A DNA stretch of 64,000 bases. Source: Lyophyllum atratum (Eukaryota > Basidiomycota > Agaricomycetes > Agaricales > Lyophyllaceae). The position numbers and the translations under genes are program-made. The notes beneath the pieces are model-generated. The model was not told the origin of the DNA. It saw only the letters and a program-made list of their open reading frames with translations, and made no database searches. Numbering within the stretch: position 1 is the stretch's first letter; every line of letters starts with the position of its first letter. Positions 1 through 11,237 of the stretch are shown here, piece by piece. The stretch is from NCBI GenBank assembly GCA_014905825.1, contig JACGCN010000047.1, forward strand, positions 62,001-126,000, read 5' to 3'.

Positions 1-634
1 GGTCTTCCCGAATGTCTACCTCTCCAATGCATACATCATCTTGCGCCCATTCTTCCGTCCCACAACCGCTCCAGAATCCGCAGAGTTCCTGGATGCAAAG
101 AACTGGGAATTCGGTACGCTCGATCATCCCCATCCACCTTCTATGTCCTGACACACTCGCCTGCAGATACTTCGTCCCCCGAGTTCCCTGGAATCTACCC
201 TCAGGATGGTGGATTCGCCGGCCCCAGGCCGACCCCTGATCTGCATCCTCACCTTGAACTCGAGAAGACCATGACCTCGGTCCCCAAAGTATATCCTGGC
301 GACACCGTCTTCTGGCACTGTGATGTCGTGCACTCCGTGGAGCAAGAGCACACTGGAAGCGGGGACTCTGCCGGTACGTCGTTTGTTGTCGCGGAAGGCA
401 TTCCTGGTTAACAAGTGTTCCGTCTTGGTAGTCATGTATATCCCAGCCGTTCCGCTCACCCCGAACAACCAATCGTACGTCGAGCGTCAGAAGGAGACTT
501 TCCTCACCGGTCAGCGCCCTCCCGACTTCCCGAAGGGCCCCACCGAGGACAACTTTGTTGGGATCGGTCGTGCTGATGATATTGTGGCCCCGATTGGACG
601 GCGGGCGATGGGATTGCCGATCAGTGTCGCGTAA
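1..634 (+). CDS. DUF1479 family protein, 3' end of gene (partial)
   Basis: The gene enters from the left edge. Coding exons are about 2-113, 167-373 and 432-634, with GT-AG introns of 53 and 58 bp, and TAA at 632-634. The joined C-terminal part reads through [15 protein letters not shown], then [17 protein letters not shown], then [20 protein letters not shown] and PPDFPKGP. These are the conserved C-terminal blocks of DUF1479 (YbiU-like) proteins, a family related to Fe(II)/2-oxoglutarate oxygenases. The [10 protein letters not shown] block holds a likely metal-binding histidine. Family knowledge gives no settled substrate. The N-terminal two thirds lie outside the window. Without splicing, the region shows only short unrelated reading frames. 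Confidence 0.85.
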
Positions 635-1089
635 ATCGTTAACTTCGTACAATATATCTTTGCTGTATCCTATCGAAAATACCCTACAGTGTTCTACTTA
701 TTCTTCCTTGAGGGTCCAGTGATCCAAGATCAGCAGTTTGAGAATGTAGGGAACGGTAACCGCATCTTCACTCTTCGTCGCCGATGATCATGATACACTC
801 AACGGATCAGAGAGAATATATAGCATAAAACAACCTGGTATACCTCAATATACATGACAAAGGAGACAAGCAGCTGGGAAGGAAAGTACCCTCAGCGCCA
901 TGTGCAACAACGACCCTCCGTTCGAAAGTTTTGAGATATTGGGACGGTGAATATCTTGGCTGTGCCTTAGCTTCGACTGACCCATTACCACAATGAATTC
1001 CGAGACTTCATACCTCATAGGACCAGGACTTACCGAATATCCTGTGGATCTTAAAGAACAGCATTGCAAAACACGAAAGGCGGCATATA
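635..1089. other. Intergenic, tail-to-tail
   Basis: This is the 455 bp between the stops of the DUF1479 gene and the converging reductase gene. I see AT-rich 3'-UTR-like sequence and no gene or repeat. Confidence 0.6.
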
Positions 1090-2329
1090 CTAAACAACTT
1101 TGTCCTTTCCATCCTTCACCAAGACAGCGAACTCAGAGAACCCAAACATCTTCGTCATCAGCCAATCCTGTAAAATAAAATATTGATTTCAAAAGTGAAG
1201 CAAGGTTAGGGGCGCTCACAAAGGCTCTCCTCCCTAAAAAGGTGTCCATGAACCATGCTATAGATGCCATATTTCCTGTCCATAGCCAAGCTCTCGGTCT
1301 GGATTTCAAGACCTCAGTGACAACCATTCGAGCGTAAGTCTCCGTAGCCATCGCATTCACTGGGCGGTATAAGCTCGTAGCAAATCGATTTGACGGTCAA
1401 GACTCACTCTGGGATCGATGGATACGCCTCTCTTGGTATGCCTCCTCCATCGCCTTGTATAGAGAGTCGGCTGGCATAGTCTTTGGCTTCGCAATGTTGC
1501 TCTTGACAGCGCCGGTTACGACCTGCAAGCGAAGTGACCATCGAATCTGGTGTTGTGTAGAAACTGAACACGCCTTACATTGATGACCTGGATACTGCGT
1601 AGTCGTGTTTAGCAAAGATGTAACGAGATATCAAGTAATCCGTGTACTTGAAAGGTGCGAGCTCCACACGTATAGTATTACTGAACGAATGCAAAGCTGC
1701 CTTGCTCGCATTATACGCAGCACTGAAGGGGACGGGCATGATGCCCGAGAGGCTTCCTATATTTGCAATACGCCCATCCCCCGACGCGATAAGCATATGG
1801 ACAAACTCTTGCACCATGGCCATGGGCGCGAAGAGGTTCACCTCGAACAGCGCGCGAACGTCGGAGAGAACCATATCAGTGGCGGCGACGGGGTATGCTA
1901 AAACCGAGAGCACTGAATCGCAGGTGGTGAGTGTGCGTGCTGAAAGAGCTAACCTAGGCCACTGCAATCGTTGTGTTAGAAGCGGATATTGAGAAGGTAT
2001 TGAAAGCTATTGGTCACGTACGCGTTGTTCATGAGGATATCCAATTTTCCTCCAGTGATAGCAGCTACATCGTCTCGCACTTTGTGGATAGCCTCGATGT
2101 TTGTGACATCCAGCGGCATGACGGTAATTCCCAATCGTTCTAGTTCCGTCATAGAGTCCAAACTTCGCGCAGTAGCAATTACGTGTAGACCTGCCTGACA
2201 GGTAAGTGGTCTCCAACTATAACCTGAGAACAACTTGCCTCGAGAGTGATATTCTTTAGCAAGGGCATGGCCTATACCTCCTGCACTGCATCCAGTAATC
2301 AGTACGGTTCTTTGCGTAGGCCTCGACAT
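1090..2329 (-). CDS. Short-chain dehydrogenase, 1-acyl-DHAP reductase (AYR1)-like
   Basis: Eight exons on the minus strand (2329-2239, 2190-2022, 1961-1954, 1897-1648, 1594-1579, 1522-1408, 1359-1220, 1167-1090) give 288 residues. Classical SDR features are visible. There is a Rossmann motif TGCSAGGIG at residues 12-20. NNAG lies at 85-88, its Gly supplied by an 8-nt micro-exon. The active site is N110, S138 and Y151-x3-K155 (AAYNASKAAL). The C-terminal blocks VVTGAVKSNI and RRAFDWLMTKMFGF resemble fungal AYR1 proteins, NADPH-dependent reductases of 1-acyl-dihydroxyacetone phosphate in lipid droplets and ER. The exact substrate is inferred; other SDR activities are possible. Intron 1 (2191-2238) uses a GC donor (GCAAGT). 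The gene is divergent from the SDHAF3 gene. Confidence 0.85.
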
Positions 2330-2839
2330 GTATTAGCACAAGAGCGTTGGATGACTGCAGCCGAGGAAATCGAATTCTTTAATAGTGAGAACATCCATAG
2401 ATCACTTTCAAGTACGTGCACGTGTGGTGCACGTTACAGAAAGCCTGCCAACAGCGGTACTATCCGAGTTCCAGGGATTCGAAGAGCGATGTCACTCTGT
2501 GCATTGTGATTCTGCATGGGAAAGCCTGTGTGGGTCCAAAATGGTGATAGATCGTACAACGCCCATAGCCAACTTTAGATCCGGACGATACCATGCAGAA
2601 TGGCTGGCCCAACGAGAATCAGGTCGTGCAGCGACCCCAGGGGTTTGTCAAGGTGAACAGCGTTGTACTTGGTAATACATGGTGAGCGCAAAGTGCAAGT
2701 AAGGTACTCGGCGATATCCGGGCCGCCGCTTTTGTGGACGCGTTGTTTGGGTTACTTTGGCATTGTCCTCTTGCCCCACCGGAACCAAATTCTATACTTC
2801 GTTGCGACCCGCCGCTGTCCAACGTCTGCCACCACTATA
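2330..2839. promoter_or_regulatory. Shared divergent promoter region
   Basis: This 510 bp interval separates the start codons of the AYR1-like reductase (leftward) and SDHAF3 (rightward), so it must hold both promoters. I could not assign a clear TATA box to either gene. No other gene is visible. Confidence 0.5.
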
Positions 2840-3402
2840 ATGCGTTCCACTCTACTACGACTCGCCCAATCCGTGACGGCAAAACCATTGAATCTGCAGG
2901 AAACAAGCGCCACTCTCTTTCCACCAATTCCGTATGTGAAAATTGATAATGCCTCCCTCAAATTGACTCAATATTCGCTGTAGGTTATTCCGTCGACTTC
3001 TACGAGCACACCGCGTCTTACCAAGGGAGATGCGCAGTCTTGGAGATGAATACGTGAAAGCCGGTGAGTAAATCCTTGTGGCCTTGCGTCTGACTGATCC
3101 GAAGGTCTCTTCAGAATTCCGCCGACACAAAGAAGTCACCAATCCCGTTTACATCATTGGGTTCCTTTCGCAGTGGAAGATGTATCTAGATGAGCTACCT
3201 CGAGACGCGCAGATGAAGAGTTTTGCTGGGAAGAAATTAGACCCCACGGTGTTTGAGAAGGTGTGTGTTTTCGTTGGCTCCGGCCTACCCCGACCCACTC
3301 ACGATGTCAACCCAGATGTCTGCGGAGCAACTCGGGCAGCTTTATGAACTTATGCATGCTACAAAAGATGTATGGAAACCAATACCAGAATCAGAGTCAT
3401 AA
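2840..3402 (+). CDS. Succinate dehydrogenase assembly factor 3 (SDHAF3/ACN9 family, LYR protein)
   Basis: Four exons (2840-2931, 2984-3063, 3115-3260, 3316-3402) encode 134 residues. The protein starts with a basic, hydroxylated mitochondrial-targeting-like N-terminus ([15 protein letters not shown]). It then has the LYR-type motif [10 protein letters not shown] at residues 32-41, and the ACN9-family blocks [15 protein letters not shown] and [15 protein letters not shown]. Family members act in the mitochondrial matrix. They help mature the iron-sulfur subunit of succinate dehydrogenase (complex II) and protect it from oxidants. Length and motif order fit the family, so the assignment is strong. 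The short Ser/Glu tail (PESES) follows exon 4. Confidence 0.88.
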
Positions 3403-3700
3403 CAGGAAGTTCCCCATATACTTTAAGACCCATCGAGCAGCGAAGTACCGACTCAGAAAGCATACATCTAACTCGCTGTTTCTTGCCCAAGCCGACTTGG
3501 AAGAGCAATTTACTCACACAATTGGAAGCCGGTCTTGCCGCCTGATCGACCTCTCACTCAGTCATCTGCTCGATTCTCATGTCGTCATGTGTCACATGCG
3601 ACTCGTTAGTCGAGAACTGGCCGGAAGCGTTTCTCACCCATTCCCCTTATAAGTCTCACATAAAGCTTACGCTCTAACCAATATCATCCTTGTTATCACT

Positions 3701-4551
3701 ATGTCAGCAGTATGTTATTGACGTTCCTGACATTGATCCAAGCACGCTGACTCTTGTTTTCAGTCTGTACCAGCGAACGCCCCTCCTTACGCCGGTCTTC
3801 CTGCTTTCAGCGCAAAGCTCTTTGAGGCGAAGGCGCGCAAAGGTAAGGAGTTACCAGCCCTGGGAATACCACTTTACTTACCTCATGTCATGGAAGGCTT
3901 GACTTTCGACGCAATTGCTCAGAAGATCGGTAAAGACGAAGTCTGGCTCGCTGCTGCCTTCTATGGCCAAGTATGTGTGGAATATCCCTCCCAAAGCTTC
4001 GTCTATTGAACACGTATAGGCCAAATTTACCCCTGACGAGCTGAAGAAAGTATCTGAGATCCTGGGGCTCCCAGCTGAGGAGTCTCTTAGCGCTCTCGGA
4101 GACCACTGGTGGCCCAACCGCGGAATTGGTCCCATGCCCCCAACTGATCCCGTCATTTATCGTCTGTACGAAGTGCGTCGGTCACCTTTCCTTCTGAGCC
4201 CAAGCTGACCACACCACACAGAGTGTTTTGGTATACGGACATGCCATCAAGGTTCGTTTTTGACGAACACTTGATTTCCATATCCTGACCCTCTACCACC
4301 TCAGGCGGTAATACATGAGAAGGCTTGTATTCTATCCTGCCCGGTCCTCGACCTTGGCCTAATCTTGCTTACATCAGTTTGGGGACGGCATCATGTCCAT
4401 GATAGACTGCACAGTCAACGTCGAGAGGAAGCTAGACCCGAAAGGCGACCGTGTGTTGCTTACCTTCAAGTGCGTCAAGTCTCGCCTTGCATCTATCAGC
4501 ATACTTACATCTTGTCGCAGCGGAAAGTTCTTGCCGTACAAGAGGTGGTGA
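3701..4551 (+). CDS. cynS: Cyanate hydratase (cyanase)
   Basis: Eight exons (3701-3709, 3764-3842, 3897-3970, 4020-4172, 4222-4251, 4305-4322, 4378-4469, 4521-4551) give 161 residues, the usual length. Cyanase converts cyanate and bicarbonate to carbamate and CO2, and ammonia follows spontaneously. The N-terminal helical domain has [20 protein letters not shown]. The C-terminal catalytic domain has [35 protein letters not shown] and the terminal FLPYKRW. The catalytic triad known from E. coli (Arg96, Glu99, Ser122) corresponds to Arg102, Glu105 and Ser128 here. Exon 1 is only 9 nt (Met-Ser-Ala). Intron 6 (4323-4377) appears to start with GC (GCTTGT) rather than GT. Use of cyanate as nitrogen source or for detoxification is family knowledge. 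Confidence 0.95.
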
Positions 4552-5063
4552 AGCGTCTGACTTATCATGTATCTATCATCGTAGCAATGTTATGGACCTT
4601 GTTCGAATTTGACGAGAGCTCGGTGGTAATAAGGGTCACGTTCTTTGTGTCGGGCCTTAGTGGACATGAGGCAATGTGAGGTAGGCACCTTTCATCCCCG
4701 CCATCTTATCGACTTCTTACCGAATTCCCCACAGTCAAAGATAAAGGGCCGGGAGGCGCATCTCTTCAAAGGGAACGGTCACGTTATCAAATCTTTAGCG
4801 CCATTCGCGATTGATTCGCGAGTGGCTCAATGGGGCACCCCCACTACCCGACAAAGCACCTTAAGCCAAAGAAGCAAAGACATTGAATTCCAAAGCATCC
4901 TTTCCCATTGACGTTCACCGTATATATAGTCTGCGATCATGAAGCTCATATGCCCCTCACCAGTTCCCCGCTACAGGCTGTTGATCAGCCGAGTCTTCGT
5001 CTATCCAGTCTCTTCTCTATTACGACCTCTCTAATCACTTAACGACTCGGCCTAGCGCCTACG
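4552..5063 (+). promoter_or_regulatory. Promoter region of the C2H2 gene, TATA-like box
   Basis: This is 512 bp between cyanase and the zinc-finger gene. A TATATATA run at 4921-4928 lies about 135 bp upstream of the start codon at 5064 and is a plausible TATA element. Nothing else was recognised. Confidence 0.45.
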
Positions 5064-6459
5064 ATGGACTCCATCCTAATGGTACGTTCCTATCCTCTCC
5101 TATGCCCATATCGCCAAGCTAAAGAATGTACACAGTCTAATTCTCTCAACATCTCAAACGACCCCTTCTCGATGTCGCTTTCGTCGTTCGACCCAACAAC
5201 CACATTCTTTGACTCTTTCGCGCCACCCAACTGGCCTTGGATGATCGATTCCAAACTGGAAGCGACATCAGAAGCACCTCTGGCGCTGCCGCAACCCCTC
5301 GCGCTCTCGCAGGCGCAGTTCGATGCGTTCAAGTACGAGCTCGCGAGTCCCGTCCCGACGCCATGCGACTTTTTCTTTGAGTTTGATATCGAGCCTGATA
5401 CCACGAAGTACGAGGCGCCTTATGATGAGTTTGGGGAGATCAAGCAGGCTGTGCTTAAGGAGCTGGTGGAGAAGGCCAAGGTGTGTGTCATTTTCTACTT
5501 CTCTTGCGGCACGTAAATGGAACGATATCTCCAGGCTGCACCTGTCGAGGAGCCTTTGCCTGCTGTCCCACCTCCAGCGGATGCACTGCCAATCGTATCT
5601 CTGGAGTCATTTTTCGAGGATGCGTATACTCTCCCGGATACCTTCATGGACGACTTCTGGCTCGAGATGGGCTCTCCGTCCAGCGACAACGTCGGGTCTC
5701 CCTCATCTTCCATCTCAGCCTCCACATCAACTTCAGCGTCAACGTCGAGTTCCATCTCGACACCGCCCAGCTCCATATTCACATTTGCCTGCTCGACCCC
5801 AGAGCCCGAAACGTCGACGACCTCTAACTGGTTTGATCGCTGGGACTGTGATGCGGAGGCGGGGTCGGTCGATGATAACCCAGAGGACGGGGATTATCAG
5901 CCCTTCAAGGTCCGGAATCAGGTCCCTGTAGCCCAGAAGAAGGCGGTGGAGAAGCGGCTGCAGCAGTATCCACAGGCTTATACAAACATGGACTATCTGA
6001 TGGGGCCATTCCCCGCAATTCCTGACGTCGCGCCCAGGGCGAAGCCAAAAAGGAAGGCCCTCCCATCGGTACGTAGTTCTACTCGCGCGTTGGGAATATC
6101 TGCCTGATGCTTATCCTGCCCCCAAACAGACCCAGCCCCGCAATGCCAAACGCCAAAAGATTGACGCCGAAGTCGTGTGCCGCATCAACGGGTGCCGCCA
6201 CGTCGCCAAGACGCGCTTCGAGTGCTTCAAGCACCGCGAGACGCACTTCCCCGGGCGCTTCCAGTGCCCCCACCCCGCGTGTCGCAAGGTCTTCGTCCGG
6301 AGCTCGTCGTTGAGCCGCCACCTCAAACGCCCGCGGAATGGGGAGTGTGGCTCGTTTGCGGGGTGCCAGGCGGACTGGGGCGTGGGGCTGGTTAACTTTG
6401 AGCTGCATCCGCCGGCGTGGAACGCTCCTGGGTTCCTTGATGAGATTACTGAGCTTTGA
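5064..6459 (+). CDS. C2H2-type zinc-finger protein, putative transcription factor
   Basis: Exons 5064-5081, 5136-5480, 5535-6068 and 6130-6459 give 408 residues. The first 300 residues are acidic, Ser/Pro-rich and low-complexity, with a Ser/Thr run near residues 185-210. A basic stretch (RAKPKRKALPS, then KRQK) follows and could serve as a nuclear signal. Two zinc fingers lie at the C-terminus. Finger 1 is Cys316, Cys321, His334, His338. Finger 2 is Cys345, Cys350, His363, with Cys372 as a likely fourth ligand in place of His, so it is C2HC-like. The layout suggests an acidic activation region joined to a DNA-binding tail; target genes are unknown. Intron 1 (54 bp) contains no in-frame stop, so its retention would add 18 residues. 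Confidence 0.75.
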
Positions 6460-6780
6460 TCCCTTGCTTCGGACATGGTTTTGTACCATTCGAGGGGTGC
6501 TCTCGTTCTCGGTGTATATGTTTGTCTACCAGTAGCCCAAGGCCCTAGTTGGACTGTAATTATGGATTGGGATGTATATATATTTCGTACACTACCTTAT
6601 ACCTTAGCGGATAGCTTCCCTACATACCCAATGACTCTTTCACGTTTCTGCCTTCCATCTGAGGACCTGCGTCCGCCACCATCCCGCGCGGTCCAGGTTT
6701 GCATTGCGGTATTCAAGCTCCGCTTGCGACACCTCGCTCAGACTGATGCGCTTTGCTACAACTTGTGCAGATTCTTAACT
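6460..6780. other. Intergenic
   Basis: This is 321 bp of 3'-UTR and promoter-like sequence with a weak AT-rich stretch (atgtatatatatttcg near 6571-6586). No gene was recognised. Confidence 0.45.
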
Positions 6781-8213
6781 ATGACTCCTATCGCGCATAC
6801 TTCTCTCATGTCGAATGTTCCCAGTACCGACACGCTGGCCGTTTCGACTTGTTCTTCCTCTTCGTCTTCATCTTCACTATTCAGTCACGGTTCACAATCA
6901 TCTGACTCCTCTCAAACTGATTTTACCCCCCCTCGTTCGCCAGAAGATGGAAAGCCCTGCGACGATGCAGTGACGCATCTCAACGCGACCTCCAGCTCTA
7001 GGCCGTTCTTTGACGTTGAATCTACGCCTAAGCTATCGCCATACCAGAGACTGATGCACTCACTCGTCGCCCACGACGATATTGGCTATGAATCCGAGAG
7101 GGAGGGTTTCGCGGACGCCGGCCAAAGAATCAATCAAAACAAAATTCTTACCAGGAAGAAGGGGAAGCCAAGATTATCTCGCGATCTGGGGATATCTGGA
7201 ACGTCGTTGGCTGACGAAGAGCCTCCTGCGTGCCATAAATCGATAGAGGTGAGACGCTATTTCACAGCATCGAGATTCCCTTTCATAACCTATCCAAGGC
7301 TCGACAACCCGCTTTTCCACCTGCGTACCCTCCAAAACCTGAAATTCTACCAGTCTGTGGCGTAGATTCGCCTTCTCCTATATTCCTGCCAGCTCTCGCT
7401 ACTACCTGTCCGCCCTCGCCTCTGCTGCCACGAAAGCCTCGTCTGCGGCCTCAGCTTTTGTCAGATGTTATATCTCCGCTGATGGACTTCCCCGCAAGTA
7501 TCAAGCCGTTCTCTCGGGCTAGTTCTTCCTTTGAAGACCTTGATGGTTTTGCTTCTTCCTGTTTTGAAAAAAGATTACCTCGTACTGCCCAGCCTTGTCG
7601 CACGGATGTTCTGCCTACAAATTCTCTGGGTTCTCCTATGTATACAACGAAGAAGCCGCCGAGTGGTATCGGACTTGGATTGCCCTGCGTCGTGAACCAT
7701 GAGAATCATCTGGAACAGCCTCCCCAACTGGTCTCCGGCAGCACCCCTGAATCATACACTGTAGCGGCTGACAGAAAACTCGACTTGGCGGAATCTGCAT
7801 CAGAAGGAACGCCTCCTCCCACCGCCTGTTCTTCGGCTCATCGCAAAGAAAGATCCAAGTCTGGAGGGAGACGTTTTTTCAAGACCTATCATTATCCAAA
7901 GCGCTGTTTGTATGATATCCCTGAACTCACCGAACTGAAAAGCGCGGCACCCAAGGCAAGAACCTACGCCGCTCGCAGGTCTTCTTCGCGCCTTATCCCT
8001 GCTTCGTGGTATCAGGCTGCTCATGATCTGGAAGCAGGAGAGCGAGTGCGCTCACCCCTTCTTGACGCGTACAAGAAGTCGCCTCTCTGGCTCAGTTTTA
8101 CATCACCTATGGGACCTGGGGAATCGCCTGTCATTATTCGTCCAGACGTGCCCCGGAACCTCAATTCGAGGCCCGCGTGTAATGTGACCGATGTTCAAAC
8201 TCTCTTGTTCTAG
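6781..8213 (+). CDS. Hypothetical Ser/Pro-rich protein
   Basis: Two exons (6781-7248, 7299-8213) give about 460 residues. The start at 6781 is a choice: an open frame extends further upstream, and downstream Met codons exist. The protein is rich in Ser, Pro and charged residues, has a poly-Ser run (STCSSSSSSSSLF) near the N-terminus, and has no membrane segment, so it is probably largely disordered. A basic, aromatic block (GGRRFFKTYHYPKR) and a terminal block (RSPLLDAYKKSPLWLSF) look the most constrained. The family is not recognised. The last 240 bp are repeated in degraded form at 10870-11122, as part of the tandem duplication that also copied the neighbouring GH17 gene. Confidence 0.6.
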
Positions 8214-8336
8214 TCAAGCTTTTTGTCCTTCTTTCTTCTCTCGTTGATGATTATGATAGTAGTTATGAATGTTTTCCCGATTTATTACATGTCTTACGAT
8301 AAAGACTAGCTATATACATTATCTTCAAATCCAATA

Positions 8337-9560
8337 TCAGCAGGCCGTGAAGACGTCAGCCGGTAGATTGATTTTCCCGATGCCAAAACTGCGCTCCCTG
8401 TCGTTGGATTTCCACAACTGGTCGTCGTTCTCAAACGCGTACACCGAGACACTCTTATCGGTAGCGCTAGCGCAATTGAGACTGTGAAGCGCAGTGCGCT
8501 CATCAGCAATTGATGGCACCGCGACGCCGAATGCTGCACCGCGCGATGGCCAGCCGGATCTGTACGAGAATGATGATTGTAAGCATGTGCAAGGGCATGG
8601 TGGCAGGTGTGGCCTACTCGGTGATGATAATTTTTTTCCCTGGGCATGCAGCTCTCAAAGCTGGCACGACAGTCTGGAAGACGAAGTTTCCAGCTTGGCC
8701 GGAGGTTCGGCCACCGTCGTAGAAAGCGCTGGGTGGAAGATGATTAGAGCGGGTTGAGAGTCGACGAAACAGGTGCGGAACATACTGTGCGTTAGCGCCG
8801 ACAAAGTCGGCCCCGCAGAGTGCTGGGCTGTCCCGGATAGCCACCCACGTATGCACGGTGGACACGGCAGTTGTGACACCAACGGATCGCAGGTAACCTT
8901 GAGGACGGCCCGGTCAACCTTCCTGTGACGATGTCATGAAGAACGGGATGCGTACCTCGAACATCGTAGACTTTAGCCATAATGTTAGCCGCGGAATCGG
9001 CTGCTTCGTTTCCGATGGTGAGGCCAGCGTATCGGCCAGCGCCATACTTTGCGTATGCCGTGCGGAAGGTCTGCACATCGTTGCTGGATGAAGGAGTTAG
9101 GTGCGCAGTTGGTTTCAAGTGTGATGTAAGCTCACTTGATTTGTGTCATGCTGGACGCAACCGTGCCCTTGACCGAAGGATAAGCATGTACATACACCTG
9201 ATGATCTTTCTACAGAGCTCACCGTGATATAGATTCCGGCCATAACTTGAATACCAGCCGCTGCCGCTGCTGATGAAGCGAGGTTTAAAGCATTGCAGTC
9301 AAAGCCCGTGATACGGATGGACTGGAACCCTGAGTTTTTCGCGTTCGTCGCGACAGTGTTCCACTGGAGGAATCATGTTCAGCGATAACTTCAAAGGACG
9401 ATGTAATGAAAGTGCCCACCTGAGCTTGCGTTCTGCAAACATAGCTCGAAGATCCACCAATACTGTTTGATGCACCCATCCCGACAAAATTGTTAGTGGC
9501 CAGAGATGGGAGCACAAAGGCAGAGATGGCAAGAATAAGACTCGAGTACGTGGAAAACAT
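8337..9560 (-). CDS. Glycoside hydrolase family 17 (beta-1,3-glucanase-like), copy A
   Basis: Seven exons (9560-9420, 9363-9223, 9167-9136, 9083-8956, 8897-8786, 8728-8618, 8559-8337) give 295 residues. A signal peptide (MFSTYSSLILAISAFVLPSLA) indicates secretion. GH17 signatures are intact. The acid/base is in the TIGNE block (Glu131), and the nucleophile is in ITESGWPSRG (Glu222), whose codon is completed across intron 6. Known fungal GH17 enzymes hydrolyse or transfer cell-wall beta-1,3-glucan. A wall-remodelling role is inferred; substrate cannot be read from sequence. The protein is nearly collinear with copy B at 11238-12476, with the same seven exons and intron phases. It differs by one codon near the end (RSFGIGK here, RSFGIFGK in copy B). 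Confidence 0.88.
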
Positions 9561-9600
9561 GTTGCTTCTGCTTGAACGAAGAATGCAAGTCGGTGGGCCC

Positions 9601-9608
9601 TTTTTATA
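9601..9608 (-). promoter_or_regulatory. TATA box of GH17 copy A
   Basis: TATAAAAA on the minus strand, about 40 bp upstream of the start codon at 9560. The same element is kept in copy B at 12523-12530. Confidence 0.6.
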
Positions 9609-10693
9609 GACCTCACAGTCGCCCAGCTCGCAAACGGTGATCGACCCATGACTGCACTGCATTTCTGGACCATCTGCTGCGTGTGGTATATCATCACATC
9701 CGTCGGAAAGCTAGAGAACGCGTTGTGGTGGACATGTGCGTCCTTACGATGCCATCACTAGAAAGCATCGCCTTGCGACCCCGAGTTGCCTAACGGTCAC
9801 TCGATGCATATGTATCAGGAGAACTGACCGAAGCGAGTGCACCGGACCAGGACAAAGAAATAGCATGAAATGCTTCCGCTCGACGCTGTATATGATATAT
9901 GGAGAACTGTGCACCAGTGGTCTTCCGTCGCGGGTGGGGAAAAGGCGAAGTCGACATGAGAGATACCCGGAGCCCGGAACGCCTAGCGTTACCAAGGTGT
10001 AGCCTCAACTGGCCCATACGAAATCCAAATTTGTCGCCAATCCAAGCAAGACCAATGAAAACAAGGAACTGACGATGCAGTGATGTTGAGCTGATGTATG
10101 ACAACGTCGCCGATGCTCAGTAACCCTAGGCAACTCTGCGCCATGATCATGATGATCCTTTTCCGAATCAGGAATGCTTTTTCTGCGTGGTGTCGCAAAC
10201 AACCTAGCCATCGGCACATCATGTGGATGGTGAATGCCACATCATGGCGGTGAGTAAAGAGAACGACGAAATCAGTCAAAAATCAGCGTTGAGTGCAAGT
10301 TGATTGTGATGGTTCTCGGACGACTTTTGACGACCATGGTTGTGTTGATTGGCATGGGAGGCTGAAAACAACAAATGCCCAAGAACCCTGACACGGACTG
10401 GCAAGACGCTACTACTATCCTAGGTCGAGATACGCTGCCTTCATTGTCAACCTCAGGCTGCAGCGAAGGTATTCATTTCACATCCTGTACGGGGACGGAA
10501 ACTATATCACATATTCGAGTGCTTAGGCCCGACGGGCAGGCTGGGACCAAGCGGGCACTTACGAAAGGCCACCCCCCACCATCATCGAGCATTTTAAGTT
10601 CTCCCGACTTAAATGAGATTTCTAGCTCGTCTTTCTCGGCTCAAGGAGCATCGAATTCCAGTCTATAACCAAAGACCTTCTCTGACACCGACG
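9609..10693. other. GH17-A upstream flank and duplicated non-coding DNA
   Basis: About 1.1 kb upstream of copy A. Long stretches (for example 9690-9815, 10020-10270 and 10420-10570) have close counterparts in unit B. No gene was recognised. Position about 10290-10300 is the empty site matching the solo LTR insertion in unit B. Confidence 0.6.
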
Positions 10694-10840
10694 ATGATGA
10701 ACACTACACATCGAGCTCCACGCAGGGTTCTGAACCTCCCAGAGTTGCCGCCCGAAATGTGGCTCAACATACTGTGATATGCCACCTGGGTCCCTTTTCT
10801 CCTGGACCCCAAGCCTGTTCTCCAATTATCTCTGTCAGAT
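10694..10840 (+). pseudogene. F-box gene remnant
   Basis: A short open stretch reads MMNTTHRAPRRVLNLPELPP, then EMWLNIL, an in-frame TGA, then YATWVPFLLDP. The LPPE-W-NIL...YATWVP pattern matches the N-terminal F-box of the large F-box families in Agaricomycetes. The stop codon and the lack of any downstream reading frame indicate a dead fragment at the junction of the two duplication units. Confidence 0.45.
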
Positions 10841-10869
10841 AAACGGGAGCGAAAGAGACTGTATGGGCA

Positions 10870-11122
10870 ACCGCTCGCAGGTCTTGCTTGTGCCTTATTC
10901 CTGGTACGTGGTATCAGGCCTAGGCTGCTCATGATCCGGAATCAAGAGTGCGAGTGCGCTCACCCCTTCTTGACGCGTACAAGAAATCACTTCTCTGGCC
11001 TCAGTTCTACATCACCTATGGGATTTCGAAGATCGCCTGTCATTATTCGTCCAGACATCCACGGAAACCTCAATGCGGGATTTGCGTGTGAAATGGCCCA
11101 TGTTCACGCTCTCTTGTTCTAG
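10870..11122 (+). pseudogene. Duplicated 3' fragment of the Ser/Pro-rich gene
   Basis: This is a degraded copy of 7971-8213. Fragments RVRSPLLDAYKKS and VIIRPD are readable, but indels and stop codons break the frame, and nothing upstream of it is duplicated. It is a truncated by-product of the tandem duplication. Confidence 0.75.
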
Positions 11123-11237
11123 TCAAACTTTTCATTCTTCTTTCTTCTCTCGTTAATGATTATGATAGTCGTTATGGATGTTTTCCAGATTTATTACATG
11201 TCTTTCGATAAAGACTAGCTATGCATTACATTTAATC

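Larger units (their letters stand above)
7971..10869. repeat. Tandem segmental duplication, unit A
   Basis: The sequence from about 7971 (ccgctcgcaggtctt) re-starts at about 10871 with high similarity. Unit A covers the 3' end of the Ser/Pro-rich gene, the complete GH17 gene, its promoter, and flanking DNA up to at least 10570. The offset is about 2.9 kb, in direct orientation. The last 300 bp, up to 10869, hold an F-box remnant that I could not match in unit B. Confidence 0.85.

Noticed and set aside
5323..5931. 202-codon Arg/Ser-rich plus-strand frame inside the zinc-finger gene
   Set aside because: It is a shadow of the acidic/Ser-rich coding frame. It has no start context and crosses the 5481-5534 intron.
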